Shown: positions 8,727-17,855, numbered from the stretch's first letter. The stretch is DNA of 64,000 bases from AC-56 sp963798705 (GCA_963798705.1 CAWCTW010000005.1:2046001-2110000), one strand, 5' to 3'. The notes: generated by a model not told the origin, from the letters alone. Made by a program: numbers and translations.

Positions 8727-9832
8727 AGGTTGCGATTCTCGGGGCCGGCGGAACGATCGCGCCCGCCATCGTCCGCGATCTCGCCGAGTCCGACGAGGCC
8801 GAGGAGCTGCTGCTGCTGGACATCGACGAGGGTCGCGCCTCCGCGGTTGCCGGGCGGCACGGCGGCATCAAGGCGCGCGCGGCACGGGCCGACGCTCGCG
8901 CCGAGCCCGGCGCCGAGGGCTCCCTGGCGCGGGCCGTGGAGGGCTCGGACGTCCTGGTCAACTCCGCGAGCTACCGGGTCAACCTCGACGCGATGGCGGC
9001 GTGCCTGCGCGCGGGCTGCCATTACCTCGACCTCGGCGGGCTCTACTGGATGACCGAGCTTCAGCTCGAGCTGGGCCGGCAGTTCGAGCGCGATGGGCTC
9101 CTCGCGCTGCTCGGCATGGGATCGGCCCCCGGTAAGACGAACCTGATGGGGCGGATGGCCGCCGCCGCGCTTGGCGGCGACGTCGAGGCGATGCACGTCG
9201 CGGCCGGCGGCAGGGACCTCGAGCCTCCGGACGGATTCAGCGTCCCCTACGCGCTCCAGACGCTGCTCGACGAGCTTACGATGCGTCCCGTGGTGTTGCG
9301 CGAGGGATCGCCGGTCCAGATCGAGCCGCTCTCGGACGGAGGGGTCGTGGATTTCGGCGACCCGATCGGCTCGGTTGCGACGATCCACACCATTCACTCC
9401 GAGATGCGCACGTTCGGCGACAGCTTCGGCTGTCGCGAGGCAAGCTTCACGCTCGGCCTGCACCCGGAGCTCCTGGACACCCTTCGCGAGCTGACGCAAG
9501 CGGACGAGGACGTGGTGAGGCACCGGGCGGCCGAGGCGCTGCCCCCATCGGCGTCGACCGTGTCGGTCCATCTGGTGGAGGCCTCGGCCGGCGGCAACGG
9601 CGTCCGGGTCAGGGCTGTCACGGAGCCGATGGAGGAGTGGGGCCTCGGTGGGGGCATCGTCTCCACCGCGACCCCGGCCGCCGCCGCGGTGCGATTGCTG
9701 GCACGCGGGCAGATCGCGGCAAGGGGCGTCCTGCCGCCGGAGGGCTGCGTCGACCCCGATGCGCTGTTCGCCGAGCTTCGGCCGCGCGGCTGCCGCGTCG
9801 AGGTCCAGGCCGTGGAGGCGGTGGGCCGGTGA
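8723..9832 (+). CDS. Saccharopine dehydrogenase-like NAD(P)-binding protein
   Basis: About 369 residues from a GTG at 8723 that overlaps the pucR stop (GTGA). I reject the upstream in-frame ATG at 8690 because it lies inside the pucR helix-turn-helix coding end. The N-terminus is a Rossmann fold with GAGGTIAPAIVRDL (residues 7-20). Then LVNSASYRVNLDAMAACLRAGCHYLDLGG and GMGSAPGKTNLM are typical of the saccharopine dehydrogenase/carboxynorspermidine synthase-like superfamily. That superfamily includes polyamine enzymes, so a role in amino-acid or polyamine metabolism fits the neighbours, but the reaction is unknown. It is translationally coupled to pucR. Confidence 0.75.
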   Translation: MKVAILGAGGTIAPAIVRDLAESDEAEELLLLDIDEGRASAVAGRHGGIKARAARADARAEPGAEGSLARAVEGSDVLVNSASYRVNLDAMAACLRAGCHYLDLGGLYWMTELQLELGRQFERDGLLALLGMGSAPGKTNLMGRMAAAALGGDVEAMHVAAGGRDLEPPDGFSVPYALQTLLDELTMRPVVLREGSPVQIEPLSDGGVVDFGDPIGSVATIHTIHSEMRTFGDSFGCREASFTLGLHPELLDTLRELTQADEDVVRHRAAEALPPSASTVSVHLVEASAGGNGVRVRAVTEPMEEWGLGGGIVSTATPAAAAVRLLARGQIAARGVLPPEGCVDPDALFAELRPRGCRVEVQAVEAVGR

Positions 9833-9845
9833 CGGGAGGTTCGGC

Positions 9846-11039
9846 GTGAAGGTCGGCGTGCCCACCGAGATCAAGTCCGACGAGTACCGCGTCGCGTTGA
9901 CGCCCGTCGGAGCCCGCGAGCTCACGGAGCACGGGCACGAGGTCCTGATCGAGAAGGGCGCGGGGGAGGGCAGCGCGATCAGCGACGCCGACTACGAGGC
10001 CCAGGGCGCCCGGATCGTGCCGGTCGAGGACGTCTGGGTCGAGGCGGACCTCATCCTGGGTGTCAAGGAGCCGCAACCGGAGGAGGTGAGCCTGCTGCGC
10101 CCGGGGGCGACCCTGTTCACGTACCTGCATCTCGCTCCGGCGCCGGAGCTGACCCGGGGGCTCTGCGCCTCGGGGGCCGTCTGCGTCGCCTACGAGACCG
10201 TCGAGGACAGCCTTGGGCGCCTGCCGCTGCTGGCGCCGATGAGCGAGATCGCCGGCAAGATCGCCACCCAGGCGGGAGCATTCATGCTCGAGAAGCCGCT
10301 CGGCGGGCGCGGCATCCTGCTCGGCGGCGTTCCGGGTGTCCCGCCGGCCAACGTGATGATCATCGGCGGCGGTGCGGTGGGCATGCACGCGGCGTTCATC
10401 GCGATCGGGATGGAGGCCGACGTGTTCGTCTACGACACGAACATCGATCGGCTTCGGGAGCTCGACGTGGCGTTCGGGGGCCGCGCCTCAACCATCTTCT
10501 CGTCGGTGCTGTCGATCGAGGAGCGGCTGCCCCAGACCGACCTCGTGATCGGTGCGGTCCTGCTCCACGGGGCCAAGGCACCCCACGTCATCCGGCGCTC
10601 GCAGCTCGGGCTGCTGAAGCGCCAGGCGGTCCTGGTCGACGTGGCGATCGACCAGGGCGGCTGCTTCGAGACCTCGCGGCCGACCACCCACCGCGATCCG
10701 ACCTTCGAAGTCGACGGGGTGATCCACTACTGCGTGACCAACATGCCTGGAGCGGTGCCGATCTCCTCGACCTACGCCCTGACCAACGCGACGCTTCCCT
10801 ACGTCGTCGCCGTGGCCGATCACGGGATCGCCGAGGCGGCCCGACGTGACCCCGGCCTGCGGCTGGGCATCAACGTGGCCGGCGGGAAGGTGACCCATCC
10901 GGCCGTCGCGGAGGGCGTTGGAATGGAGTACGTGCCGCCCGAGGAGGCGCTGGGCCTCGGGGCGCCGAGCGGCGACGTAGCCGCGGGCGCGGACGGTGCG
11001 GGTGCCGCAGCCGCCCAGGCCACACCCGGCGCGCATTGA
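9846..11039 (+). CDS. ald: Alanine dehydrogenase
   Basis: 397 residues from a GTG at 9846 preceded by GGGAGG. MKVGVPTEIKSDEYRVALTP at the N-terminus, the substrate-binding KVKEPQ-like segment (GVKEPQPEE), the His in TYLHLA, and the NAD-binding GGGAVGMHAAFIAIGM (about residues 172-187) are all diagnostic. It catalyses L-alanine + NAD+ to pyruvate + ammonia. Beside a pyruvate-dependent aminotransferase it would regenerate pyruvate and release nitrogen. The C-terminus carries an unusual Ala/Gly-rich tail of about 25 residues beyond the normal end. Confidence 0.95.
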   Translation: MKVGVPTEIKSDEYRVALTPVGARELTEHGHEVLIEKGAGEGSAISDADYEAQGARIVPVEDVWVEADLILGVKEPQPEEVSLLRPGATLFTYLHLAPAPELTRGLCASGAVCVAYETVEDSLGRLPLLAPMSEIAGKIATQAGAFMLEKPLGGRGILLGGVPGVPPANVMIIGGGAVGMHAAFIAIGMEADVFVYDTNIDRLRELDVAFGGRASTIFSSVLSIEERLPQTDLVIGAVLLHGAKAPHVIRRSQLGLLKRQAVLVDVAIDQGGCFETSRPTTHRDPTFEVDGVIHYCVTNMPGAVPISSTYALTNATLPYVVAVADHGIAEAARRDPGLRLGINVAGGKVTHPAVAEGVGMEYVPPEEALGLGAPSGDVAAGADGAGAAAAQATPGAH

Positions 11040-11082
11040 GCGACAATCAGGAACCGAAAGTTAAGACAAGGAGTGGAGCCAG

Positions 11083-12450
11083 ATGAGCACGTACGCAGTC
11101 GTTAACCCGGCGACCGGCGAAGAGATCAAGGAGTACCCGGAGATCTCCGATGAGGAGCTCGACGCCGCGATCGCCAAGGCCTGGGACGCAGCGGCGGGCC
11201 TCGCCTCGCTCACGGTCGCCGAGCGCGCCGCGAAGATCAGGCGCGTCGCCGAGCTTCACGGGGAGCGCGCCGACACGCTCGCAGCGATCGCCGTCAAGGA
11301 GATGGGCAAGCCAACCGAGCAGGCCGAGGGCGAGATCGAGTTCTGCGGCGACATCTACAACTACTACGCCGACCGCGCCGAGGACTTCCTGAAGGACGAG
11401 CCGATCGAGCTGCTTGCCGGCGAGGGCACAGCCGTGATCAGGCGCTCGGCGATGGGTCCCCTCCTCGGGATCATGCCCTGGAACTTCCCCTACTACCAGG
11501 TGGCCCGCTTCGCCGGCCCGAACCTCATCGTCGGCAACCCGATCCTGCTGAAGCCGGCCCCGCAATGCCCCGAGTCAGCCGAGGCGATCCAGCAGATGTA
11601 CGAGGATGCGGGCTTCGGCGATGGGGCCTACCAGACGATCCTCGCCACCAACGAGCAGGTCGCGGAGAAGGTGATCCCCGACCCGCGCGTGCGCGGCGTC
11701 TCGGTCACCGGGTCCGAGCGCGCGGGCTCTGCGGTGGCAGAGGTGGCCGGGCGGCATCTGAAGAAGGTCGTGCTGGAGATGGGCGGCTCCGACCCCTTCA
11801 TCCTGCTTGCCACCCAGAACCTCGACGAGGTCGTCGACGCCGCGGTCGAGGCGCGCCTCGACAACACGGGGCAGTCATGCAACGCGGCGAAGCGCTTCAT
11901 CGTTGCGGATGACCTCTACGACGACTTCCTCGCCAAGCTCACCGAGAAGATGAAGGAGGTGGAGCCCGGGGATCCGACCGAGAACCCAGGGATGGGACCG
12001 CTTTCGTCCTCGACCGCGGCGGATCGGCTGCAGGACCAGCTCGACCGGGCGAAGGCCCAGGGCGCCGAGGTGGTGCTCGACGGGGAGCGGAAGGACAACT
12101 TCTTCCGCCCGACCGTGCTCGCAGGGATCAGCCCGGACAGCGACGCGTACCGGGAGGAGTTCTTCGGCCCGGTTGCGAGCGTCTACAGGGTCGGCTCGGA
12201 GGAGGAGGCGGTCGAGGTCGCCAACGCCACGCCGTTCGGCCTCGGGTCCTATCTCTTCACGACGGACTCAGAGCAGGCTGATCGCGTCGCAACCCAGATC
12301 GAGGCCGGCATGGTCTTCGTGAACGGCGTCCTGCTCGACGGCGCCGAGTTGCCGTTCGGTGGCGTCAAGCGTTCCGGCTTCGGACGCGAGCTCGGCCCGT
12401 ACGGGATGGACGAGTTCGTCAACAAGAAGCTGATCCGGGTCGTGAAGTAG
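11083..12450 (+). CDS. NAD(P)-dependent succinate-semialdehyde-type aldehyde dehydrogenase
   Basis: A 455-residue aldehyde dehydrogenase, with AAGGAG before its ATG. The MPWNFPYYQVARFAGPNL segment (about residues 130-147), the catalytic Glu in LEMGGSDPF (about 231) and the catalytic Cys in NTGQSCNAAKRF (about 265) are all present. The pattern matches the Sad/GabD2 branch, which oxidises succinate semialdehyde and related omega-amino aldehydes. It probably finishes the GABA branch of polyamine breakdown, giving succinate. It is the last gene of the plus-strand run and faces a convergent flavoprotein gene. Confidence 0.88.
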   Translation: MSTYAVVNPATGEEIKEYPEISDEELDAAIAKAWDAAAGLASLTVAERAAKIRRVAELHGERADTLAAIAVKEMGKPTEQAEGEIEFCGDIYNYYADRAEDFLKDEPIELLAGEGTAVIRRSAMGPLLGIMPWNFPYYQVARFAGPNLIVGNPILLKPAPQCPESAEAIQQMYEDAGFGDGAYQTILATNEQVAEKVIPDPRVRGVSVTGSERAGSAVAEVAGRHLKKVVLEMGGSDPFILLATQNLDEVVDAAVEARLDNTGQSCNAAKRFIVADDLYDDFLAKLTEKMKEVEPGDPTENPGMGPLSSSTAADRLQDQLDRAKAQGAEVVLDGERKDNFFRPTVLAGISPDSDAYREEFFGPVASVYRVGSEEEAVEVANATPFGLGSYLFTTDSEQADRVATQIEAGMVFVNGVLLDGAELPFGGVKRSGFGRELGPYGMDEFVNKKLIRVVK

Positions 12451-12481
12451 CGCCTGTCCGGATCGTTCCATGGGGCGCGGG

Positions 12482-12497
12482 CCGGGCGCTCGCCCGG
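12482..12497. terminator. Hairpin between convergent genes
   Basis: CCGGGCG-CT-CGCCCGG forms a perfect 7-bp GC stem in the 76-base gap between the convergent aldehyde dehydrogenase and flavoprotein genes. There is no T tract, as is common in high-GC actinobacteria. A terminator role is inferred from position. Confidence 0.4.
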
Positions 12498-12526
12498 GGA
12501 GGCGCTTCACGTCCATGCTCGCGCTG

Positions 12527-14248
12527 TCAGCTCGCAGTCCCTGCTGCGGAGTCTCCCCGAACGAGCGCCCGGCCAAGCCCATTGCGCATCGGGCGGTTTC
12601 TCGACGCCAGCGCAGGCAGCTCCGGTTGATCCGCGAGCGTCGCGTTTCTGCCGCTACTCGCCGCTCGGCGACGCCAGGGTCGGCGGCTGCGGCGGCGGTC
12701 TCGCAGGATCCGTTTTGCCGCGTTGTGGCCCGCTGCCGCCATCACGCCGCCGCCCGGGTGCGTGCCGGCGCCGCACAGGTAAAGGCCCTCCACCGGCGTC
12801 GCGTACTGGGCGAGGAGGGGCGACGGCCGCATGAAAGCCATCTGGTCGAGGCCCTGCTCGCCCTGGAAGATCGAGCCGTCGACCAGCCCGAAGATCCGCT
12901 CGAGGTCGGGCGGCGCCAGGACCTCCCGCTCGAGGATCGCTCCGGGGACGTTGGGTGCGTAGCGAGCCAGGTGCTCGACGCAGGCGTCGGCGTAGCGATC
13001 GCGGGCGTCGCCGGCCCAGGCGTCCTCGCCGGGGGGCCCGTACTGGGTGAACATGGTCATCACCCAGCGGTCGTCGTCGGTGAGCGACGCGTCGATCGCC
13101 GAGGGCAGCTCCGCCTCCACGTAGGGCTCCGCCGCGGGCCGTCCCGCGAGCGTGTCCTGCCAGGCGCGCTCCAGGTAGTCGATCGAGGGGCAGAGGTTGA
13201 CGCCGGTGCGCTCCAGCATGTGCTGCTGCTCGGCGGTCACGCCCTCGTACCGCGGGGGCTCGGACAGGACCATGTTGATCTTCACCGAGGCGCCGCGGGT
13301 GCGGTAGCGGCGCATGTCGGTGGCCACCTCGTCGGGGAAGTGCTCGCCGCCGGCCAGGTCGAGGACCGTGGTCTTGGGGTGAGCGCCGGAGGCGACGATG
13401 GGGGCGCGGAGCTCGGAGCCGTCGGCGAGGGTGACGCCGATGACCCTGCCGTCCCGGACGTCGATGGACGCGACCTCGGCATCGGTGCGGATCACCGCTC
13501 CGGCGGCCTCGGCCGAGCGGGCGATCGCGGTGCTGATCGCTCCCATCCCCCCGACGACCTGCCCCCAGCCGCCGGGGATGCCGTCGATCTCGCCGAGGGC
13601 GTGGTGGAGGAGGTTGTAGGCGGTGCCCGGCGTGTGGGGCCCGGCCCACACGCCGACGACCGCGGTCGAGGCGACCGAGCCCTTGATGCCCGGCGTCTCG
13701 AACCAGTCCTCGAGCAGGTCGGCGACGGACATCGTGAACAGGCGAACGAGGTCGTGCACGTCGCGGCGCGACAGCCCCGCGGTACGAGCGCCTTCGCGCA
13801 GCAGCGGCACGAGATCGGCCGGGTGGCGCGAGCCGAGGGCGGGCGGCTCGCGGAGCATCATCGGGCGCAGGAACGAGGCGGCCCGGTCGAGCAGGTCCTC
13901 GAAGCCGGGATACGCGTGGGCGTCGCGCTCGGAGAAGGGCGCGATCGAGGCGACGGTCTGCGCCGCGTCGTTGTGGAAGAAGATCGGGCCGTCGGGAGTG
14001 AGGGCCGCGTACGCGGGGTCGAGGGGAACGGCGCGGTAGCCGAAGTCGCGGAGGCGGAGGTCGTCCACCACCCTCGGCTGGAGCATCGAGACCACGTAGG
14101 AGGCTCGGGAGACGCGCGCTCCCGGCCAGAGCTCCTCGGTCACGCAGGCCCCACCCAGCACCGGACGCCGCTCGAGCACGATCACCCGCAGCCCGGACCG
14201 CGCGAGGTAGGCGGCCGTCGTCAGTCCGTTGTGGCCGCCGCCGACCAC
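12527..14248 (-). CDS. FAD-dependent oxidoreductase, PYROXD2/phytoene-dehydrogenase-like
   Basis: 573 residues if started at the only canonical codon, a GTG at 14248. That start cuts the dinucleotide-binding strand: in-frame residues FDAIVVGGGHNGL are encoded just upstream. The frame stays open to about 14332 but contains no ATG, GTG or TTG there; an ATC at 14323 after a G-rich stretch is the best alternative. Other motifs are LERRPVLGGACVTE and the C-terminal GLYLCGAGTHPGGGV. The last 45 or so residues after AGHNAAKRIL are Arg-rich and lack a counterpart in the paralogue at 19034. Its role in this degradative cluster is an unspecified oxidation. Confidence 0.82.
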   Translation of the reverse strand: MVGGGHNGLTTAAYLARSGLRVIVLERRPVLGGACVTEELWPGARVSRASYVVSMLQPRVVDDLRLRDFGYRAVPLDPAYAALTPDGPIFFHNDAAQTVASIAPFSERDAHAYPGFEDLLDRAASFLRPMMLREPPALGSRHPADLVPLLREGARTAGLSRRDVHDLVRLFTMSVADLLEDWFETPGIKGSVASTAVVGVWAGPHTPGTAYNLLHHALGEIDGIPGGWGQVVGGMGAISTAIARSAEAAGAVIRTDAEVASIDVRDGRVIGVTLADGSELRAPIVASGAHPKTTVLDLAGGEHFPDEVATDMRRYRTRGASVKINMVLSEPPRYEGVTAEQQHMLERTGVNLCPSIDYLERAWQDTLAGRPAAEPYVEAELPSAIDASLTDDDRWVMTMFTQYGPPGEDAWAGDARDRYADACVEHLARYAPNVPGAILEREVLAPPDLERIFGLVDGSIFQGEQGLDQMAFMRPSPLLAQYATPVEGLYLCGAGTHPGGGVMAAAGHNAAKRILRDRRRSRRPWRRRAASSGRNATLADQPELPALASRNRPMRNGLGRALVRGDSAAGTAS

Positions 14249-14349
14249 GATCGCGTCGAAGGAGCCGGGGCCGGTCGCCTGGGCGCCCGTCGTGGGCGGG
14301 GAGGTGGCGGTCGTTGCCTCGATGGCGCCACCCTACCAGGATCGTACGA

Positions 14350-14365
14350 TTGACTACAAGATCAA
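14350..14365. promoter_or_regulatory. Candidate TetR operator (TTGAC-N6-ATCAA)
   Basis: TTGACTACAAGATCAA lies 27 bases upstream of the probable flavoprotein start. It differs by one base from the palindrome at 17812-17827, including the shared TACAAG spacer. Half-sites TTGA and TCAA are symmetric. The TetR-family protein encoded at 20675 is the likeliest binder (inference). Confidence 0.55.
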
Positions 14366-14488
14366 GCGAGCCTGGAAACCGCCGGCCGGGGCGCTGCACC
14401 GCCGGGACGAGGCCCGGTCGAGCGCGAGCGGCCTCATATCCACCCCACAGGTGGATAAAACGCCGCTCGCGGCCCTGGAATCCGTCAT

Positions 14489-16570
14489 CTAGCGGCGGAG
14501 GGCGAGCGCGTCGAGCGCGACGCAGCCCTCCGGGTGCACGACGACGGGATTGAGCTCGAGCAGGTCCAGCTCGGCGTCCAGCAGGAGAGAGCCCGCGATC
14601 GCGGCGAGCGCCGCCGCCGCCGCCAGGTCCACCGCCTCGCCGCCCCGGGCTCCGGTGAGCGCCGCTGACCCGCGTAGCGAGCGAATGGCCTTCGACACCC
14701 GCTCGGCGTCGGCGGGCAGCGGGACGATCGCGACGTCGTCCATCGCCTCGGCCCACAGGCCGCCCAGCCCGATCACAAGCGCCGGCACGACGGCGTCAGC
14801 CCGCGCGGCGACGAGCAGCTCGACGCCGGCGGGCTCCATTCGCTCCACCAGGATCCGCCCGTCCATGGGGGCCAGCTCGCGGTAGGCGTCGCGCGCCGCC
14901 GCGGCGCTCGCGACATCGAGGCGCAGCGCCCCGGCGTCGCTCTTGTGGCGCATCGCCGGGCTCGCGAGCTTGATCGCGACGGGCCCGCCCAGGTCGTCGA
15001 TCGCCGCCGCGGCCTCGTCCTCGGTGGCGACGACCCTGCCCTGGGGCACGGCGATCCCGGCGCCGCGCAGCATCTCCTTGGCGTCGATCTCGTCCACCCA
15101 TCCGTCGTCGCCCGCGGCTGGCGCCGCCACCGCACCGGCCGCCACCGCGATCTCGCGCAGCCGATCGGGGCTCGCCGGCGGCAGCCGCAGCGACCGCGCG
15201 CAGTCGAGCGCCGTCCGCAGCCCCGCGACGACCGGCACCCCGCGGCCGGCCAGCTCGCTGCTCGCCTCCTCGTCGATGAGGTCCGGGAGCGTGGAGGCCA
15301 CCAGGGTCGCGGCCTCCGTCTCGCCGGCTCCGGCGACGATGCCCGCGCGAACCGCGGCCCACTGGGCGGCTGCCTCGGGCGCCAGGCCCTGGGGATGGTC
15401 GTAGAGGATCAGGAGCTGATCGATGGCCGGGTCGTCGCCGACCGCGACGGTGATGCGGCGAAGCAGCTCGGTATCCCCCCAGATCATCGCGGTGTAGTCG
15501 AGCGGGTTGCCCACGGTCGCGGCGTCCGGGAGCAGCTCGGTGAGTCGCTCGCAGGTCGCCGCGCTCAGGCCGGGAAGCTCCGTCCCGAGACGCTCCGCCT
15601 CGTCGGCGGCGATGCTCGAGTCGCCGCCCGAGCAGGTGAGGATCGCGAGCCCGCCGTCGCGTCGGGGCCGCGCGCGGGGCTCGGCCAGGACACGGGCGAG
15701 CTCGAGCAGCTCGTGCGGGTCCCGTGCCACCGCGCCGCCGGCCTCCTCGACCAGGGAGCGGAACACGCGCGCATCGCCGGCGACCGCTCCAGTGTGCGCC
15801 GAGGCGGCGCGGGCGCCCGCTGCGGACTCGCCCACCTTCAGGACCGCCACGCCGATGCCCCGCTCGGCGCAGGCGGCGAGGGATCCGGCGAGGCGCTCCC
15901 CGTCGCCGTCGGACTCCAGGAACATCGCCACGCTGCCGACTCCTTCCAGCTCGCAGACCGCCGCGAGCCAGTCGCCGGCGTCGAGCGCCGCCTGGTTGCC
16001 GCCGGAGATCACGGTGTGGTACCTGATCCCTCGCCGCGAGCCCAGGGCGTTGACGGCGAGGTTGCCGCTCTGGGAGATCAGCGCCACCGGGCCGGGTTCG
16101 AGCGGGGCCACCGAGTCGCCCCACATCGGCGCGCGCGAGCCCACGGCCACGATGCCGTTGCCGTTCGGTCCGCAGACCGGAATCCCGCCTGACGCGGCCG
16201 CCTCACGAAGCTCCCGCTCGAGCTCGCGTCCCCCCGCGATCTCCCCGAACCCGGCGGAGATCACGACCGCTCCGCCGCAGCCGCGGGCGCCGGCGTCGGA
16301 GACCACCGCCGGGACGCCGGCCGCGGGGATGGCCACGACCACGGCGTCCACGGGCTGCGGGAGCTCCGTGACGGTGGGGACGCAGGAGCGGCCGTGCACC
16401 TCGTCGCGGCGTGGATTGACCCCCCACACGTCGCCGTCGAAGCCGGCGCGCTCGAGGTTGCGGAGCACGATGTCCGCGTATGAGCCCGGCCGGTCGTTCG
16501 CGCCGACCACGGCGACGGACCGCGGCTTCAGGAGGGGCGCGAGGTCGGGGGTGGGCGCCCGGCTGCTCAA
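14489..16570 (-). CDS. ADP-forming acyl-CoA synthetase (acetate-CoA ligase family), alpha-beta fusion
   Basis: A 693-residue protein starting at a TTG at 16570, three bases after the acyl-CoA dehydrogenase stop. The N-terminal CoA-binding Rossmann domain has PRSVAVVGANDRPGSYAD (about residues 17-34). A succinyl-CoA-ligase-like domain with ISQSGNLAVNALGSRRG follows near residue 165. The C-terminal third is an ATP-grasp domain (GGPVAIKLASPAMRHKSDAGALRL, about residues 530-553). The family makes acyl-CoA from an acid, CoA and ATP through a phospho-His intermediate. With the acyl-CoA dehydrogenase it could activate and then desaturate the cluster's acid product. The acid is unknown. Confidence 0.85.
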   Translation of the reverse strand: MSSRAPTPDLAPLLKPRSVAVVGANDRPGSYADIVLRNLERAGFDGDVWGVNPRRDEVHGRSCVPTVTELPQPVDAVVVAIPAAGVPAVVSDAGARGCGGAVVISAGFGEIAGGRELERELREAAASGGIPVCGPNGNGIVAVGSRAPMWGDSVAPLEPGPVALISQSGNLAVNALGSRRGIRYHTVISGGNQAALDAGDWLAAVCELEGVGSVAMFLESDGDGERLAGSLAACAERGIGVAVLKVGESAAGARAASAHTGAVAGDARVFRSLVEEAGGAVARDPHELLELARVLAEPRARPRRDGGLAILTCSGGDSSIAADEAERLGTELPGLSAATCERLTELLPDAATVGNPLDYTAMIWGDTELLRRITVAVGDDPAIDQLLILYDHPQGLAPEAAAQWAAVRAGIVAGAGETEAATLVASTLPDLIDEEASSELAGRGVPVVAGLRTALDCARSLRLPPASPDRLREIAVAAGAVAAPAAGDDGWVDEIDAKEMLRGAGIAVPQGRVVATEDEAAAAIDDLGGPVAIKLASPAMRHKSDAGALRLDVASAAAARDAYRELAPMDGRILVERMEPAGVELLVAARADAVVPALVIGLGGLWAEAMDDVAIVPLPADAERVSKAIRSLRGSAALTGARGGEAVDLAAAAALAAIAGSLLLDAELDLLELNPVVVHPEGCVALDALALRR

Positions 16571-16573
16571 CGC

Positions 16574-17788
16574 CTAATGAAGGAGGCTCGCCACCCCGCG
16601 CCGCTCGAGGCCGCGGGCGATGATCAGCCGCTGGATCTCGCTCGTTCCCTCCCAGATCCGGTCGACTCGCAGCTCGCGCAGGAGCCGCTCGGCCACGTTC
16701 GAGCGCCGGTATCCCCGTCCGCCGAACGCCTGGACGCAGCGGTCCGCGCAGCGCCATGCCGCTTCGCTGGTGAACAGCTTCGCCATCGACGCCTTGTTGT
16801 GGACGATCTTCGGATCGGCTCCCGAGTCGGCGAGCGCCGCGACCGTCAAGGTCAGGAGACGTCCGGCCGCGGCGTCGGCCGCGGAGTCGGCGAGCGGAAA
16901 CGAGACCCCCTGGTGGTCGTAGATCCGAGCGCCGCCCTGCTCTCGGCCGACGGACCATGCGACCGTCTCGTCGAGCAGCCGCCACATCGCCCCGCCGCAG
17001 CGCGCCGCGATCCCGAGGCGCTCCTCGGTGAACCACGAGCGCTGCAGCTCGTCGCCGCCGCCGACGCCGCCGATGACGTCGTCGGCGGACAGCTCGACGT
17101 CGCGGAAGAGCAGGGTCGGATGCCCCTCCGGATAGCTGTGGGTGTAGTCGGGGTCGTCGACGATCTCCACGCCGGGCCGCTCGCGATCGACCACGAACAG
17201 GGTCGGCAGCCGCTCGGCGCCGTCGACCACGTTGGCCATGACCACGTAGACCGAGGCGACGTCACCGGCGGTCACGAACCACTTCTCGCCATTCAGGACG
17301 AACCCCGACGCCGTCGGCTTCGCGGTGGCGGCGATCGCGGAGGGATCGGAGCCGGCGTCGCGCTCGGTGACCGCATAGGCGTCCTTGAGCTCGCCGCGCA
17401 GGGCGGGGCGGAGGTAGGTGTCGACCTGGTCGTCGCTCGCATGCGCCCAGACGTTGTATGCGTTCGGCACGTGCCAGTGCAGGGCGTTGGTGGTGCGCCC
17501 GTACTGCTCCTCCACGAGGGCCCACTGGAGCCGGCTCCAACCCTGCCCGCCGTGGTCGACGGCGTGCATGCCCCCGTGGAGGCGCGCGTCGATCGCCGCG
17601 CGCTTCAACCCCGCGACGACGTCCTCGGGCAGGCGGCCGCCGCGCCGCTCGGCCTCCTCCTCCAGCGGCATCAGGGCTTCCTCCGCAAATCGCCGGGCCC
17701 GCTCGGCGACCTCGAGCGCTCCCTCGTCGAGTTCGAGCGCCGCGAAGTCCGCGGCGCCCGGGGGCGGAGGGGTCGACTTGACCTCCAT
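16574..17788 (-). CDS. Acyl-CoA dehydrogenase
   Basis: A 404-residue flavoprotein. It has AVTERDAGSDPSAI (about residues 139-152), GEKWFVTAGDV, and RVDRIWEGTSEIQRLIIARG near the C-terminus, where the Glu of WEGT occupies the catalytic-base position of many family members. It introduces an alpha-beta double bond into an acyl-CoA using FAD and electron-transfer flavoprotein. It is the first gene of a two-gene minus-strand operon with the ADP-forming synthetase. Its promoter overlaps the palindrome at 17812-17827. Confidence 0.9.
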   Translation of the reverse strand: MEVKSTPPPPGAADFAALELDEGALEVAERARRFAEEALMPLEEEAERRGGRLPEDVVAGLKRAAIDARLHGGMHAVDHGGQGWSRLQWALVEEQYGRTTNALHWHVPNAYNVWAHASDDQVDTYLRPALRGELKDAYAVTERDAGSDPSAIAATAKPTASGFVLNGEKWFVTAGDVASVYVVMANVVDGAERLPTLFVVDRERPGVEIVDDPDYTHSYPEGHPTLLFRDVELSADDVIGGVGGGDELQRSWFTEERLGIAARCGGAMWRLLDETVAWSVGREQGGARIYDHQGVSFPLADSAADAAAGRLLTLTVAALADSGADPKIVHNKASMAKLFTSEAAWRCADRCVQAFGGRGYRRSNVAERLLRELRVDRIWEGTSEIQRLIIARGLERRGVASLLH

Positions 17789-17798
17789 CGGCTCCGGA

Positions 17799-17827
17799 GA
17801 CTAACATGCGATTGACTACAAGGTCAA
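17799..17827 (-). promoter_or_regulatory. Promoter of the acyl-CoA dehydrogenase overlapping a palindromic operator
   Basis: On the minus strand TTGACC (17827-17822), a 17-base spacer and TTAGTC (17804-17799) form a plausible sigma-70-type promoter ending 11 bases before the ATG. The palindrome TTGACTACAAGGTCAA (17812-17827) covers the -35 box and also lies 29 bases before the divergent Rieske gene start, so one repressor could shut both directions. Confidence 0.55.
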
Positions 17828-17855
17828 CGCGGGCGACGGCCCGAAGGAGGCGAGC

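Noticed and set aside
12470..14353. 627-codon plus-strand frame opposite the flavoprotein
   Set aside because: The opposite strand encodes recognisable FAD motifs; this frame has none and lacks a ribosome-binding site.
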